Shown here: positions 16,461 to 24,154 of the stretch, piece by piece
Layout: every line of letters begins with the position of its first letter
How positions within the stretch are numbered: the first letter of the stretch is position 1
From: an uncultured Acetatifactor sp.
GTDB taxonomy: Bacteria > Bacillota > Clostridia > Lachnospirales > Lachnospiraceae
Direction of reading: 5' to 3'
DNA length: 40,592 bases
NCBI GenBank assembly: GCA_910577035.1
Contig: CAJTKW010000036.1
Coordinates: 1 to 40,592, forward strand
Notes under the pieces: generated by a model
The model's input: only the letters and a program-made list of their open reading frames with translations
Databases searched by the model: none
Told to the model about the DNA's origin: nothing
Program-made: the position numbers and the translations under genes

Positions 16461-17239
16461 CGTAACGCTCCTGTAAAGGAATCCATCACATGTTTCATTT
16501 CTTCAAAAATAAAGTCGGCAATTCCCGGCAGCATATTGGCCGTGAGATAGAACACGCCCAGCCCTACCAGAATCTTCAGCTGCAAGCCTACGGCAAACAT
16601 GTTCATCTGCGGCGATACCTTGGCCAGCACGCCCAGAACGGCATTAAGCAGCAGAATGGTGCAAAAGATCGGCAGCACGATTCGAAAGCCGATAATGATA
16701 TAGTCTCCCAGGAACTGCAGCATGGCATCCACCAGCCTGTCACCGTGGAGCACCGCACCGTTTACCGGGATCAATGTAAAGGTATCCGCCAGTGCCGCAA
16801 ACAGATAGCGGTACATTCCCGTGGCGATCATCAGAAGCATCAGCACATACTGGTAGAATACGCCGGTGATGCTGCTCTGCTCCCGGGACGAAGGATCCAT
16901 CAGGGTCACCATGGACAATCCCGTTTCCATATCCGCTATCGCCCCCGCAAAATTCATGATGGAGGTACAGATGGATGCCCCCAGCCCCACCAGCAGCCCC
17001 ACAATTGCCTCTTTTAAGACGATAACGGCATATTCCAGCACCGTGCCATACTCTATGGCAGCCGCCGGAGCCAGCGCCTGGTAAAGAAGCATAGAGGTAA
17101 AAAAGCTGATCCCCACCCTGATCTGCATGGGAGTATTCCGCATGCTGAAAAAGGGAGCCACAAAGACAAAACAGGATATTCTCGTAAGGATCAGCAGGAA
17201 ATATTCCAGATCATACAGGGAAAACGAAAAATTCACCAT
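16457..17239 (-). CDS. fliR: flagellar export gate protein FliR
   Basis: 260 aa hydrophobic protein with about six membrane-spanning stretches. It forms the export gate channel with FliP and FliQ. The family's PFFS motif (FVAPFFSMRNTPMQIRVG) is near the N-terminus. It lies in the invariant order fliP-fliQ-fliR-flhB. The ribosome site is weak (only GGGAATAAACAGGT), which may hold FliR low; one copy per gate is needed. Confidence 0.95.
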   Translation of the reverse strand: MVNFSFSLYDLEYFLLILTRISCFVFVAPFFSMRNTPMQIRVGISFFTSMLLYQALAPAAAIEYGTVLEYAVIVLKEAIVGLLVGLGASICTSIMNFAGAIADMETGLSMVTLMDPSSREQSSITGVFYQYVLMLLMIATGMYRYLFAALADTFTLIPVNGAVLHGDRLVDAMLQFLGDYIIIGFRIVLPIFCTILLLNAVLGVLAKVSPQMNMFAVGLQLKILVGLGVFYLTANMLPGIADFIFEEMKHVMDSFTGALR

Positions 17240-17255
17240 ACCTGTTTATTCCCGG

Positions 17256-17528
17256 CTATTGGCTTGCGTAAAGGCTGAAAGTACTCCACAGCTCCACCAT
17301 AAACTGTACCATACCGTTCATCATCCAGGGGCCAAACAAAATCAGTGCAATAAACACGCAGACAATCTTCGGCACAAAGGTCAGTGTCTGTTCCTGGATT
17401 GAAGTCACCGTCTGGAAAATACTGACGGCCAGACCGATAATCAGCGATACCAACAGAACCGGCATCGCCGTCTTGATAATCAGGTAAAGTGCGCTCTGGG
17501 CCATATCGGCAATTGCTTCTGTTGTCAT
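17256..17528 (-). CDS. fliQ: flagellar export gate protein FliQ
   Basis: 90 aa, the exact FliQ size, with two membrane helices (about residues 14-38 and 50-75). The conserved loop reads SIFQTVTSIQEQTLTFVPKI. It sits with FliP and FliR in the helical gate assembly. A GGAAAGGAAGG site precedes the ATG. Confidence 0.96.
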   Translation of the reverse strand: MTTEAIADMAQSALYLIIKTAMPVLLVSLIIGLAVSIFQTVTSIQEQTLTFVPKIVCVFIALILFGPWMMNGMVQFMVELWSTFSLYASQ

Positions 17529-17562
17529 CTGTCTGCCTTCCTTTCCCTGCTTTTCCGCAGTC

Positions 17563-18420
17563 TCAGTAGAACGTCTCCACCAGGTTCTTAATCACAAGCC
17601 CCCAGCCGTCCGCCAGCACAAACAGCAGAATCTTAAAAGGCATGGAAATCGTGGTGGGCGGCAGCATCATCATACCCATACTCATCAGCGTAGACGCTAC
17701 CACCATGTCGATCACAATAAACGGTATATAAATCATAAATCCAATCCAGAAGGCCAGCCGCAGCTCACTTAATATGAAGCTGGGCAGCAGCACCGACAGA
17801 GGAATGGAAGCATTCCTGCCGTCCCACTCCCTTCCGGCAATATCCATGAACAGCTGCACATCCTTCACCTGGGTCTGGGGATACATAAACTCCCTTAAAG
17901 GCTCTATTCCCGCTTCAATTGCCTCCTCCTGGGTCAGCTCTCCCGCCTCGAAAGGCTTGATTGCCTGCTCGTTGATCTGGTTGATCGTGGGCTCCATGAT
18001 AAAGAAGGTCAGAATCAGCGCAAGGCCTATCAGTACCTGGTTAGGCGGTGCCGTCTGGGTATTCAGCGCCGCCCGGGTGAAGTGAAGCACAATGATGATC
18101 CTGGTAAAGGACGTCATCATGATAATGATGGTAGGGGCAAGGGCAATCATCGTCAGCGTCAGAAATATCCTCAGCGCGCCGTTCAACTCCCCGTTTCCGT
18201 CATTATAGGTAAAGGTAAAAATATTCCCCGTATTCAGATTGTTCAATTCCTCCGGGGTCTTGCTTGTCCCGGACGGATTCAGTATGGTAGACTGCTCCTG
18301 GTCTCCGGCCTGATGCTCTGACGCCCGGACAAGTATGGAATTTTGGATACACAATATGCCCACCGTGACCAGCAGGCATATTATCGTCACTATTCGCTTA
18401 CATTTCGGCTTATTCCTTAT
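17563..18420 (-). CDS. fliP: flagellar export gate protein FliP
   Basis: 285 aa if it starts at the ATG at 18418-18420, which overlaps the fliO stop by 11 bases; an upstream in-frame start at 18483 would add 21 unconvincing residues. It begins with a cleavable-looking signal (MIRNKPKCKRIVTIICLLVT, then VGILCIQNSILVRAS), a short periplasmic-side segment, then the conserved gate region with TMIALAPTIIIMMTSFTRII, LIGLALILTFFIM and, near the C-terminus, GMMMLPPTTISMPFKILLFV. FliP forms the core ring of the export channel. FliO, which stabilises it during assembly, is encoded immediately before. Confidence 0.96.
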   Translation of the reverse strand: MRNKPKCKRIVTIICLLVTVGILCIQNSILVRASEHQAGDQEQSTILNPSGTSKTPEELNNLNTGNIFTFTYNDGNGELNGALRIFLTLTMIALAPTIIIMMTSFTRIIIVLHFTRAALNTQTAPPNQVLIGLALILTFFIMEPTINQINEQAIKPFEAGELTQEEAIEAGIEPLREFMYPQTQVKDVQLFMDIAGREWDGRNASIPLSVLLPSFILSELRLAFWIGFMIYIPFIVIDMVVASTLMSMGMMMLPPTTISMPFKILLFVLADGWGLVIKNLVETFY

Positions 18421-18820
18421 CATCTGGCTGACTATCCTCTGCTTCCACCGAATCCCTGACATTCTTTTTAGCCGCTCTGTCAAGCAGCTCTTTAAAACCT
18501 GCGGAGCGAAGAAGGCTTCCCTGTACGGACCTGCCCGCCCTCAACTGATCCTTCGGTATTTCACATAATCGCGTGACTGTGTCCCTGCAGACAGCAAACG
18601 CCACATAGGTCTCTCCGATCCGCACGATCTGAATATACTTGTTCCCGGCTATACGCGTAGTCTCAATGACCTCCACGTTGACATTGACATTCTGCTGCTT
18701 CTGGTAACCGGCAATCCACCTGGTAACCAGCGCCGTAGCTCCCAGCACCAGTACAAACACCACCAGTACGGCAATGAGCTGTGCATAACCGTCCGTTCTC
18801 CCTGACAGAAGAATCGCCAT
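18410..18820 (-). CDS. fliO: flagellar biosynthesis protein FliO
   Basis: 136 aa. One membrane helix (about residues 13-33) is followed by a small cytosolic beta-rich domain (VEVIETTRIAGNKYIQIVRI then GETYVAFAVCRDTVTRL). FliO is the poorly conserved helper that supports FliP ring formation, and the fold and position identify it. Its ATG overlaps the cheY stop by one base (TAATG), and its own end overlaps fliP, so the three are translationally linked. Confidence 0.9.
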   Translation of the reverse strand: MAILLSGRTDGYAQLIAVLVVFVLVLGATALVTRWIAGYQKQQNVNVNVEVIETTRIAGNKYIQIVRIGETYVAFAVCRDTVTRLCEIPKDQLRAGRSVQGSLLRSAGFKELLDRAAKKNVRDSVEAEDSQPDDKE

Positions 18821-19182
18821 TAACCCACAACCTTCTTTACAGCCTCAAGGACACGCTCTGCCTGGAAGGGCTTTACGATAAAGTCCTTAGCACCTGCCTG
18901 GATAGACTCGATAACCATGGCCTGCTGACCCATTGCGGAACACATAATCACCTTAGCGCCTGCGTCCAGCTTCTTGATTTCCTTCAGTGCCGCAATGCCG
19001 TCCATCTCAGGCATGGTAATATCCATCAGCACAAGGTCAGGGGTGACTTCCTTGAATTTCTCCACGGCCTTCATGCCGTTTTCGGCCTCTCCTGCAACAT
19101 TGTAGCCGTTCTTACTGAGAATATCCTTTATCATCATTCTCATGAACGCCGCATCATCACATACCAAAATATTCTTTGCCAT
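18820..19182 (-). CDS. cheY: chemotaxis response regulator CheY
   Basis: 120 aa single receiver domain. The acidic pocket is Asp9/Asp10, the phosphoacceptor is Asp54 (LVLMDITMPEMDG) and the conserved lysine is Lys104 (FIVKPF). CheA phosphorylates it; CheY-P then binds FliM and FliY at the switch. TAGGAGG precedes the ATG. As in B. subtilis it sits between fliY and fliO, next to the phosphatase that acts on it. Confidence 0.98.
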   Translation of the reverse strand: MAKNILVCDDAAFMRMMIKDILSKNGYNVAGEAENGMKAVEKFKEVTPDLVLMDITMPEMDGIAALKEIKKLDAGAKVIMCSAMGQQAMVIESIQAGAKDFIVKPFQAERVLEAVKKVVG

Positions 19183-19197
19183 TAAAACATCCTCCTA

Positions 19198-20535
19198 CTA
19201 TTTAATAATCTCTGTGACTCTGACGCTAAAGCTTTCTTCTATTACAACCACTTCGCCTCTGGCAACAAACTTTCCGTTTACCAGCACATCTATAGGTTCT
19301 CCGGCAATCCGATCCAGTTCAATGATCGTACCGGGTGCAAAATTGAGAATTTCCGAAATCGACTTGGATGTCCTCCCAAGCTCCACGGTAACCTCCAGCG
19401 GCACGTCCATGATCAGCCCGATATTTTCCTGACCCTGGATCGGTCTCCCGTCGCCGCCAAAGCTCTGAAACTGTGCCGGCTGGACGTTGACATTCTGCAT
19501 CGCCCCCTGGGGCGCCATGCCCATCATCTGGGGTGCCATGCCCATAGGTGCCATCTGCATCCCCTGGGGATACATTCCCATGGGCGACATCCCCATAGGT
19601 GCCATCCCCTGCTGCATGGCCATGGCATTCATATCCATCTGGGGTGCCATGCCCATCTGGGGGTTCATTCCCATTTGAGGGTTCATTCCCATCTGCGGGC
19701 TCATACTCATATCCGGCTGAGGGCTTTGTGCCGCCGGTGCCTGAGGACTGGCTGCCGGTGCCGGTTCCGGCTGAGGAGCCGGTGCGCCGTCGTCCTGAGT
19801 GCCCATGAAGGTGGATACGATCCTGCGGGCAAATTCTACGGGATACAGCTGCATGATCGTGCTGTCTACCAGCTCGTCAATCTGCATCCTGAATGCAATC
19901 TTGATAAAGGTGCCTCCCAGAAACGGCGAAATATCCTCTCCGTTCTTGACCTGGGTCAAATCCAGCAGGGACGCCTCCGGGGGACTGATGTCGATGGTCG
20001 TCTTCAACATCGTGGAAAGGGAGGTTGCGGCGGAACCCATCATCTGGTTCATTGCTTCGGATATTGCACTCAGGTGCAGCTCTCCCAGCTCTCCGTCGGT
20101 ATTGGTACCGTCCCCGCCCATCATTAAATCCGTTATAACTTTTACATCATGCTCCTTGAGCACCAGGATATTGGTTCCGTCCAACCCCATAGTGTACTTA
20201 ATCTGAATAAACACACAGGGCTTCTCGTAATCCCCCAGCAATGTACTCCAGGTAGCGGAGCTCACAACAGGAGTTGTAATGTTTACTTTCCGGTTCACGA
20301 GAGAGTACAGTGTCGTTGCCGACGATCCCATACTGATATTGGCAACCTCTCCGATGGCGTCCTTCTCTATATCTGTCAGGACTTCCTCCGGCGGCGTCTC
20401 CCCTGCACCTGCCTCGCTGCTGGGGATCTCGGTCACCTCTTCATTACTCCCTATACCCTCCGGTGCCTCTTCCCCGGACAGATCCATGCCGTTTAAGAGG
20501 GCTTCTATTTCATCCTGCGACAGCATTCCATCCAT
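19198..20535 (-). CDS. fliY: flagellar switch protein and CheY-P phosphatase FliY (FliN-type)
   Basis: 445 aa. The N-terminus MDGMLSQDEIEALLNGMD mimics the CheY-P-binding peptide of FliM. A CheC-like phosphatase region (about 50-240) keeps both active helices, with Glu63/Asn66 (IGEVANISMGSSATTL) and Glu160/Asn163 (ISEAMNQMMGSAATSL). A Pro/Ala then strongly Met-rich linker follows (about 250-350). The C-terminal SpoA/FliN domain (about 368-445) completes the C-ring. So it is both a structural switch subunit and a phosphatase that clears CheY-P at the motor. The linker is much more Met-rich than I expect for the family. Confidence 0.96.
   Translation of the reverse strand: MDGMLSQDEIEALLNGMDLSGEEAPEGIGSNEEVTEIPSSEAGAGETPPEEVLTDIEKDAIGEVANISMGSSATTLYSLVNRKVNITTPVVSSATWSTLLGDYEKPCVFIQIKYTMGLDGTNILVLKEHDVKVITDLMMGGDGTNTDGELGELHLSAISEAMNQMMGSAATSLSTMLKTTIDISPPEASLLDLTQVKNGEDISPFLGGTFIKIAFRMQIDELVDSTIMQLYPVEFARRIVSTFMGTQDDGAPAPQPEPAPAASPQAPAAQSPQPDMSMSPQMGMNPQMGMNPQMGMAPQMDMNAMAMQQGMAPMGMSPMGMYPQGMQMAPMGMAPQMMGMAPQGAMQNVNVQPAQFQSFGGDGRPIQGQENIGLIMDVPLEVTVELGRTSKSISEILNFAPGTIIELDRIAGEPIDVLVNGKFVARGEVVVIEESFSVRVTEIIK
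19498..19710 (-). repeat. Met-rich low-complexity repeats in fliY
   Basis: Residues 276-346 of FliY contain 25 methionines in 71 residues, in degenerate units such as PQMGMN, APQMDM, APMGMS and APQMMGM. The DNA shows matching short tandem repeats, clearest as near-identical copies of CATTCCCAT-type units around 19660-19700. The units are codon multiples, so copy-number change keeps the frame. Confidence 0.85.
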
Positions 20536-20538
20536 TGT

Positions 20539-21519
20539 CTACTCCTCCTCTTTGATGACTGACGTAATCCTGACTGCGTAGGAATCCTTTTCAGTGCCAG
20601 GCAACGCGGTAAACTTTTTGATATTACCTACATATATATTCATATCCTCATCCACCCTGGAGTCAAGGCGGATACAGTCTCCCACCTGCAGACCCATAAA
20701 ATCACTGACAGACACGACAGTCTTGCCGAGTACTGCTCTGATGGGAATATCCACCTTGCGTATCAGCGCTTCAATGTATTCCTCATAATTTTCATCATGA
20801 TTTTCCTGCATGGTAGAAAACCAATACTTGGTATTCAGCTTATCCATGACATCTTCCAAGGTAAAGAATGGAAGACAGATATTCATAAACCCTTCCACAT
20901 CCCCGATCTTCATGGTCAGCGTTATGATTGCTATCATATCGTTGGGCGCAATCACCTGCGCAAACTGGGGATTCGTCTCCAGCCGCTGCAGAACCGGGTT
21001 AATATCGATTACATTCTTCCAGGGATCCCTCAGGAGCTGGGTGAACATAATCAATATCTTCTGTATGATCGTCAGCTCAATCTCCGAAAAATCTCTGCTC
21101 TTTTCCAATGGAATTCCGCTCCCGCCCAGCATACGGTCCAGCATGGCATAGCCCAGATTCGTGGCAAGATCCACAATGATCTGCCCGTTTAGCGGTGCGA
21201 AATTGATAATCCCCAAAATGACCGGGTTGGAAAGTGCATTTGTAAACTCGTTAAAAGTCACCGTCTCCGAACTAGACACGGAAACCTGTACATTTTTTCT
21301 CAGATATACCGGAAGATTTGTGGAAATCAGCCGGCTGTAATGTTCAAATATAATCTCTAAGGTCCTCAGATGCTCCTTGGAGAACTTCGTCGGGCGCCTG
21401 AAATCATAATCCTTAACCTGCCTTTCGTCCGTTTCCTGCATCTGGTCAACATCCAGTTCACCTGCAGACAGAGCCGCCAGCAGATTATCTATTTCACTTT
21501 GGGACAGTACCTCGCCCAC
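20539..21519 (-). CDS. fliM: flagellar motor switch protein FliM
   Basis: 326 aa beginning with a GTG (21517-21519) preceded by AGGAGGTGAACAGGC. The N-terminal CheY-P-binding motif is LSQSEIDNLLAAL. The middle domain (about 45-230) is the CheC-like fold without phosphatase residues. The C-terminal SpoA domain (about 245-326) pairs with FliY. It forms the C-ring wall together with FliG and FliY and sets rotation direction. Only 3 bases separate its stop from the fliY start. Confidence 0.97.
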   Translation of the reverse strand: MGEVLSQSEIDNLLAALSAGELDVDQMQETDERQVKDYDFRRPTKFSKEHLRTLEIIFEHYSRLISTNLPVYLRKNVQVSVSSSETVTFNEFTNALSNPVILGIINFAPLNGQIIVDLATNLGYAMLDRMLGGSGIPLEKSRDFSEIELTIIQKILIMFTQLLRDPWKNVIDINPVLQRLETNPQFAQVIAPNDMIAIITLTMKIGDVEGFMNICLPFFTLEDVMDKLNTKYWFSTMQENHDENYEEYIEALIRKVDIPIRAVLGKTVVSVSDFMGLQVGDCIRLDSRVDEDMNIYVGNIKKFTALPGTEKDSYAVRITSVIKEEE

Positions 21520-21561
21520 GCCTGTTCACCTCCTGTCGATGCCTTAAATCTCCGTCAAAGA

Positions 21562-22107
21562 TCATCCGAATTTTATACCGTTAAGACCGATCTTAAAGAT
21601 AAAGTTGGAGTCAAACAGCTTCTGTATTTCCTCAAGGATCTCGTCGCGGATCCCTTCCAGATCCTCCTGGCACTCCTCCAGCGTATGCTCCCGGACCACC
21701 CTGGTAATCACGTCCTGTACCATGGTGGCTCTTTCAGCCATCTTCTCCGCTCCGCCATTGGCCTTATAGTCCTCATGCTTCGTATTCTGATAAAGAGAAG
21801 GCGTAAACATGATATAGGGCTGTTTTGAGCTGACCTCCGTGCTGCCGTCCTCGTTGACGACGGTGGAGTGCTTTAACGGTATCATCATCTCCGTCAAATC
21901 ATAGGTCTCCGTTTCGGATAAGGGCACATCCGCCAGAGGGATTCCGCCCGGATTATACAGCTCCAGATTCAAAACCGTGGCAATGCTGGTGACCAGCTCC
22001 GCCGTTTTCTTGTTGGTCCCCGTCACACTGATCATCATCACCGTGGTCAGTGCAATATTCACAATCAGCAGTACAAGGATAAGGATACTAAGCAAATTCT
22101 TCTTCAT
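21562..22107 (-). CDS. fliL: flagellar basal body protein FliL
   Basis: 181 aa with one N-terminal membrane helix (about residues 5-27) and an extracytoplasmic domain. FliL rings surround the stator and stabilise its active form. The sequence is divergent, as usual for FliL. The match rests on size, topology, elements such as TYDLTEMMIPLKHSTVV and DEILEEIQKLF, and its position between motB and fliM. It lies 61 bases after motB. Confidence 0.88.
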   Translation of the reverse strand: MKKNLLSILILVLLIVNIALTTVMMISVTGTNKKTAELVTSIATVLNLELYNPGGIPLADVPLSETETYDLTEMMIPLKHSTVVNEDGSTEVSSKQPYIMFTPSLYQNTKHEDYKANGGAEKMAERATMVQDVITRVVREHTLEECQEDLEGIRDEILEEIQKLFDSNFIFKIGLNGIKFG

Positions 22108-22168
22108 AATGTTTACGTCCCTCTGTCTGTTTTCATTCTTTCATATCTTGTCTGAAACGATTTTCCCG

Positions 22169-23002
22169 TTAATTCTGAGACGGGTTATATATTCTGATTT
22201 CCACCCTTCGGTTCAGGCTCCTGCCTTCCGGCGTGGAATTATCCGCCACAGGCTCTCTCTCGCCCATACCGGAATGTTTGATATTGGCAGGATCAAGCAG
22301 CGCATTCTCCTGCAGGTAATAGAACACGGCCAGTGCCCTGGCATTACTCAGTTCCTCGTTGTCGGCATATTTTGCTCCGGACTGGGGAACGTTATCCGTA
22401 TGTCCCATAATCTCTATGGTTCCGGTACTGTATCTTTCCAGGACCACGCTGACCTTGGACAACACCTCCTCGGCCCCCTCCTTCAGCTGTGCACTTCCGG
22501 AATCAAAGAGCAGCGCTCCGTTCATGGACAACTGTACAAACTGTGCGGTGAAGCTGACGTCCACCTCGTCTCCTATGCGGTTTTCCTGAAGGATCTCTTC
22601 GATGGCCTCCGAGTACTCCTCATTCTCCTGGAGCTGCTCCTGCTCAAGATACTGCTCCAGCGACTCCTGCGCTTCCGGCGACAACTCAAATTCCTGGAAA
22701 TCCTCGCCGTCCGTCTCGCTGTCAGCCGTCTTTCCCGTGCTGTTGATGTACTCATCCAGCTCGTTTAACTGGCTGACGCCGTTGCTGATTAGGATTCCGT
22801 CCCCGATGGCCGTGGCACCGCCGTTAAAAATACTGATGGTATTATTCATGGCATCCACAAACTCGGCCAGCTTTGCCTCCTCCGGAGTAGACATGGCAAA
22901 CAGCATGACAAAAAAGCAAAGCAGCAGATTCATCAGGTCGCTGAAGGTTGACATCCACGCCGGTGAACCTGGCGGCGGAGCGTCCTCTTTGCGCTTTGCC
23001 AT
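22169..23002 (-). CDS. motB: stator protein MotB
   Basis: 277 aa. The single membrane helix carries the proton-binding aspartate Asp22 in PAWMSTFSDLMNLLLCFFVM. A plug and linker region (about 45-150) is acidic. The OmpA-type peptidoglycan-binding domain follows (about 155-270), with EIMGHTDNVPQSG and SNARALAVFYYL. The ATG overlaps the motA stop by one base and has GGGAGGTGAGGAG before it. The helix reads as a proton-type (MotB) rather than sodium-type (MotS) stator, but I cannot prove ion choice. Confidence 0.96.
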   Translation of the reverse strand: MAKRKEDAPPPGSPAWMSTFSDLMNLLLCFFVMLFAMSTPEEAKLAEFVDAMNNTISIFNGGATAIGDGILISNGVSQLNELDEYINSTGKTADSETDGEDFQEFELSPEAQESLEQYLEQEQLQENEEYSEAIEEILQENRIGDEVDVSFTAQFVQLSMNGALLFDSGSAQLKEGAEEVLSKVSVVLERYSTGTIEIMGHTDNVPQSGAKYADNEELSNARALAVFYYLQENALLDPANIKHSGMGEREPVADNSTPEGRSLNRRVEIRIYNPSQN

Positions 23003-23802
23003 TACTCCTCACCTCCCGCAGATTCCTCACTGCTGGTCCTGTCCGCAGGGGCCAGGAACGATTTCAGCTTCTCTTCTATGACTCTGGGGTTCTCTCCTGC
23101 CTGAATGGACAAAAGGCCCTCGATCATAACTTCCTTCAACATCATCTCGCTGGCGTTATCTGCACTCAGCTTATTGGAAATGGGGATACAGAGCCAGTTT
23201 GCCAGCAGGGAGCCGTACAGGGTGGTAATCAGTGCCACCGCCATGGAGGGTCCCAGGGCATCCATATCCGACATATTATAAAGCATGTTTACCAGACCTA
23301 CCAGAGTACCGATCATACCCCAGGCAGGACCCATGGCACCCAGTTTATCCCAGAAACCGATTCTGGCCTTATGCCTTCCTTCAATGCTCACCAGCTCCGT
23401 CTCCATGATCGCCCGTACCAGATCCGGATCCGTGCCGTCCACAATCAACAGGATTCCCTTCTTCAGAAAGGGCTCTTCCATATCCGACGCCGCCTCCTCC
23501 AGGGAAAGCAGGCCTTCCTTTCTGGCCACGTTGGATAAATCTATGATCTTTTGTATCATTTCCCCGGTATTGATGGTCGGCGCCTTAAAAATCAAAGTAA
23601 AGCTCTTGAGGCCGCCGACAAAGTCAGCCAGGCTGTGCGACAGAAGTGTAGCCGAAAAGGCACCGCCGAAAGTAATAATTGCCGAAGGGAAGTCCAGATA
23701 TTCCTTCGCCACCACCGCGAAATTGTAATCCACTGCGTCAAGGATACCGAAAACAAGCATTGCCAAGCCAAGAATCAGTCCCAATAAAGATGCTATGTCC
23801 AT
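23002..23802 (-). CDS. motA: stator protein MotA
   Basis: 266 aa from the ATG at 23800-23802. AGGTGATC, a perfect complement of the 16S 3' end, precedes it; an in-frame GTG at 23811 lies inside that site and is unlikely. Four membrane helices are visible (about 4-24, 33-52, 150-170, 180-205). The charged cytoplasmic loop contacts FliG (about 88-145, with ARKEGLLSLEEAASDMEEPF). The conserved PAWGMIGTLVGLVNML lies at the third helix. It forms the ion channel with MotB. In B. subtilis motAB are outside the fla/che operon; here they are inserted between flbD and fliL. Confidence 0.97.
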   Translation of the reverse strand: MDIASLLGLILGLAMLVFGILDAVDYNFAVVAKEYLDFPSAIITFGGAFSATLLSHSLADFVGGLKSFTLIFKAPTINTGEMIQKIIDLSNVARKEGLLSLEEAASDMEEPFLKKGILLIVDGTDPDLVRAIMETELVSIEGRHKARIGFWDKLGAMGPAWGMIGTLVGLVNMLYNMSDMDALGPSMAVALITTLYGSLLANWLCIPISNKLSADNASEMMLKEVMIEGLLSIQAGENPRVIEEKLKSFLAPADRTSSEESAGGEE

Positions 23803-23834
23803 ACCGATCACCTACCATTATGTATTTCTGCAGG

Positions 23835-24020
23835 CTATTCCGCAAAAATATCCTTTCTGTACAATTTTACAAGATTTTTTATCTCTTGTCTACTTTCTTT
23901 TACAATAATTTTTTTCCCCGTGGTCAAAGTAAGCACCGTATCCGGCGTTTCCTCCACGGTTTCAAGCAAATGCGGGTTTACTAGTATTTTAATCCCATTC
24001 AGCTTTGTCACCTCGATCAT
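23835..24020 (-). CDS. flbD: flagellar protein FlbD (SwrD/YlzI family)
   Basis: 61 aa, the usual size of this small family. It starts MIEVTKLNGIKILVNPHLLE and includes ETPDTVLTLTTGKKIIVKES. The B. subtilis homologue SwrD increases motor power, apparently through the stator. That fits its place 32 bases before motA here. GAGGAG lies before the ATG. It is the first gene after the internal promoter at 24119-24124. Confidence 0.93.
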   Translation of the reverse strand: MIEVTKLNGIKILVNPHLLETVEETPDTVLTLTTGKKIIVKESRQEIKNLVKLYRKDIFAE

Positions 24021-24092
24021 ACACAGTTTCTCCTCAATCGCCCCTGCACAGAAAGTAAATTCCCCGGAATACAGGCCCTCACAATCAATAGC

Positions 24093-24120
24093 ATAGGGAC
24101 GGAAAGCAATCCGTCCCTAT
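24093..24120 (-). promoter_or_regulatory. perfect 10-bp inverted repeat overlapping the internal promoter
   Basis: ATAGGGACGG and CCGTCCCTAT flank an 8-base loop. The repeat overlaps the last bases of the -10 box and the expected start site. It has no U-tract on either strand, so it is not a normal terminator. It could be an operator, a 5'-end stabilising hairpin, or a stop or processing point after flgE. Confidence 0.6.
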
Positions 24121-24124
24121 TATA
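24119..24124 (-). promoter_or_regulatory. extended -10 promoter before flbD-motAB
   Basis: The minus strand reads TGTTATAAT, an exact TGnTATAAT extended -10, in the 134-base gap after flgE. No good -35 stands at 17 bases (TTGCTA is 21 away), which extended -10 promoters tolerate. Transcription would start near 24112 and serve flbD, motA, motB and everything downstream. Confidence 0.55.
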
Positions 24125-24154
24125 ACACACTTTCTGAAATATAGGTAGCAAAAT

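Noticed and set aside
17500..17515. GCCGATAT on the minus strand near the start of fliQ as a sigma-D -10 box
   Set aside because: It lies inside the coding region and no TAAA-like box stands 15 bases upstream.
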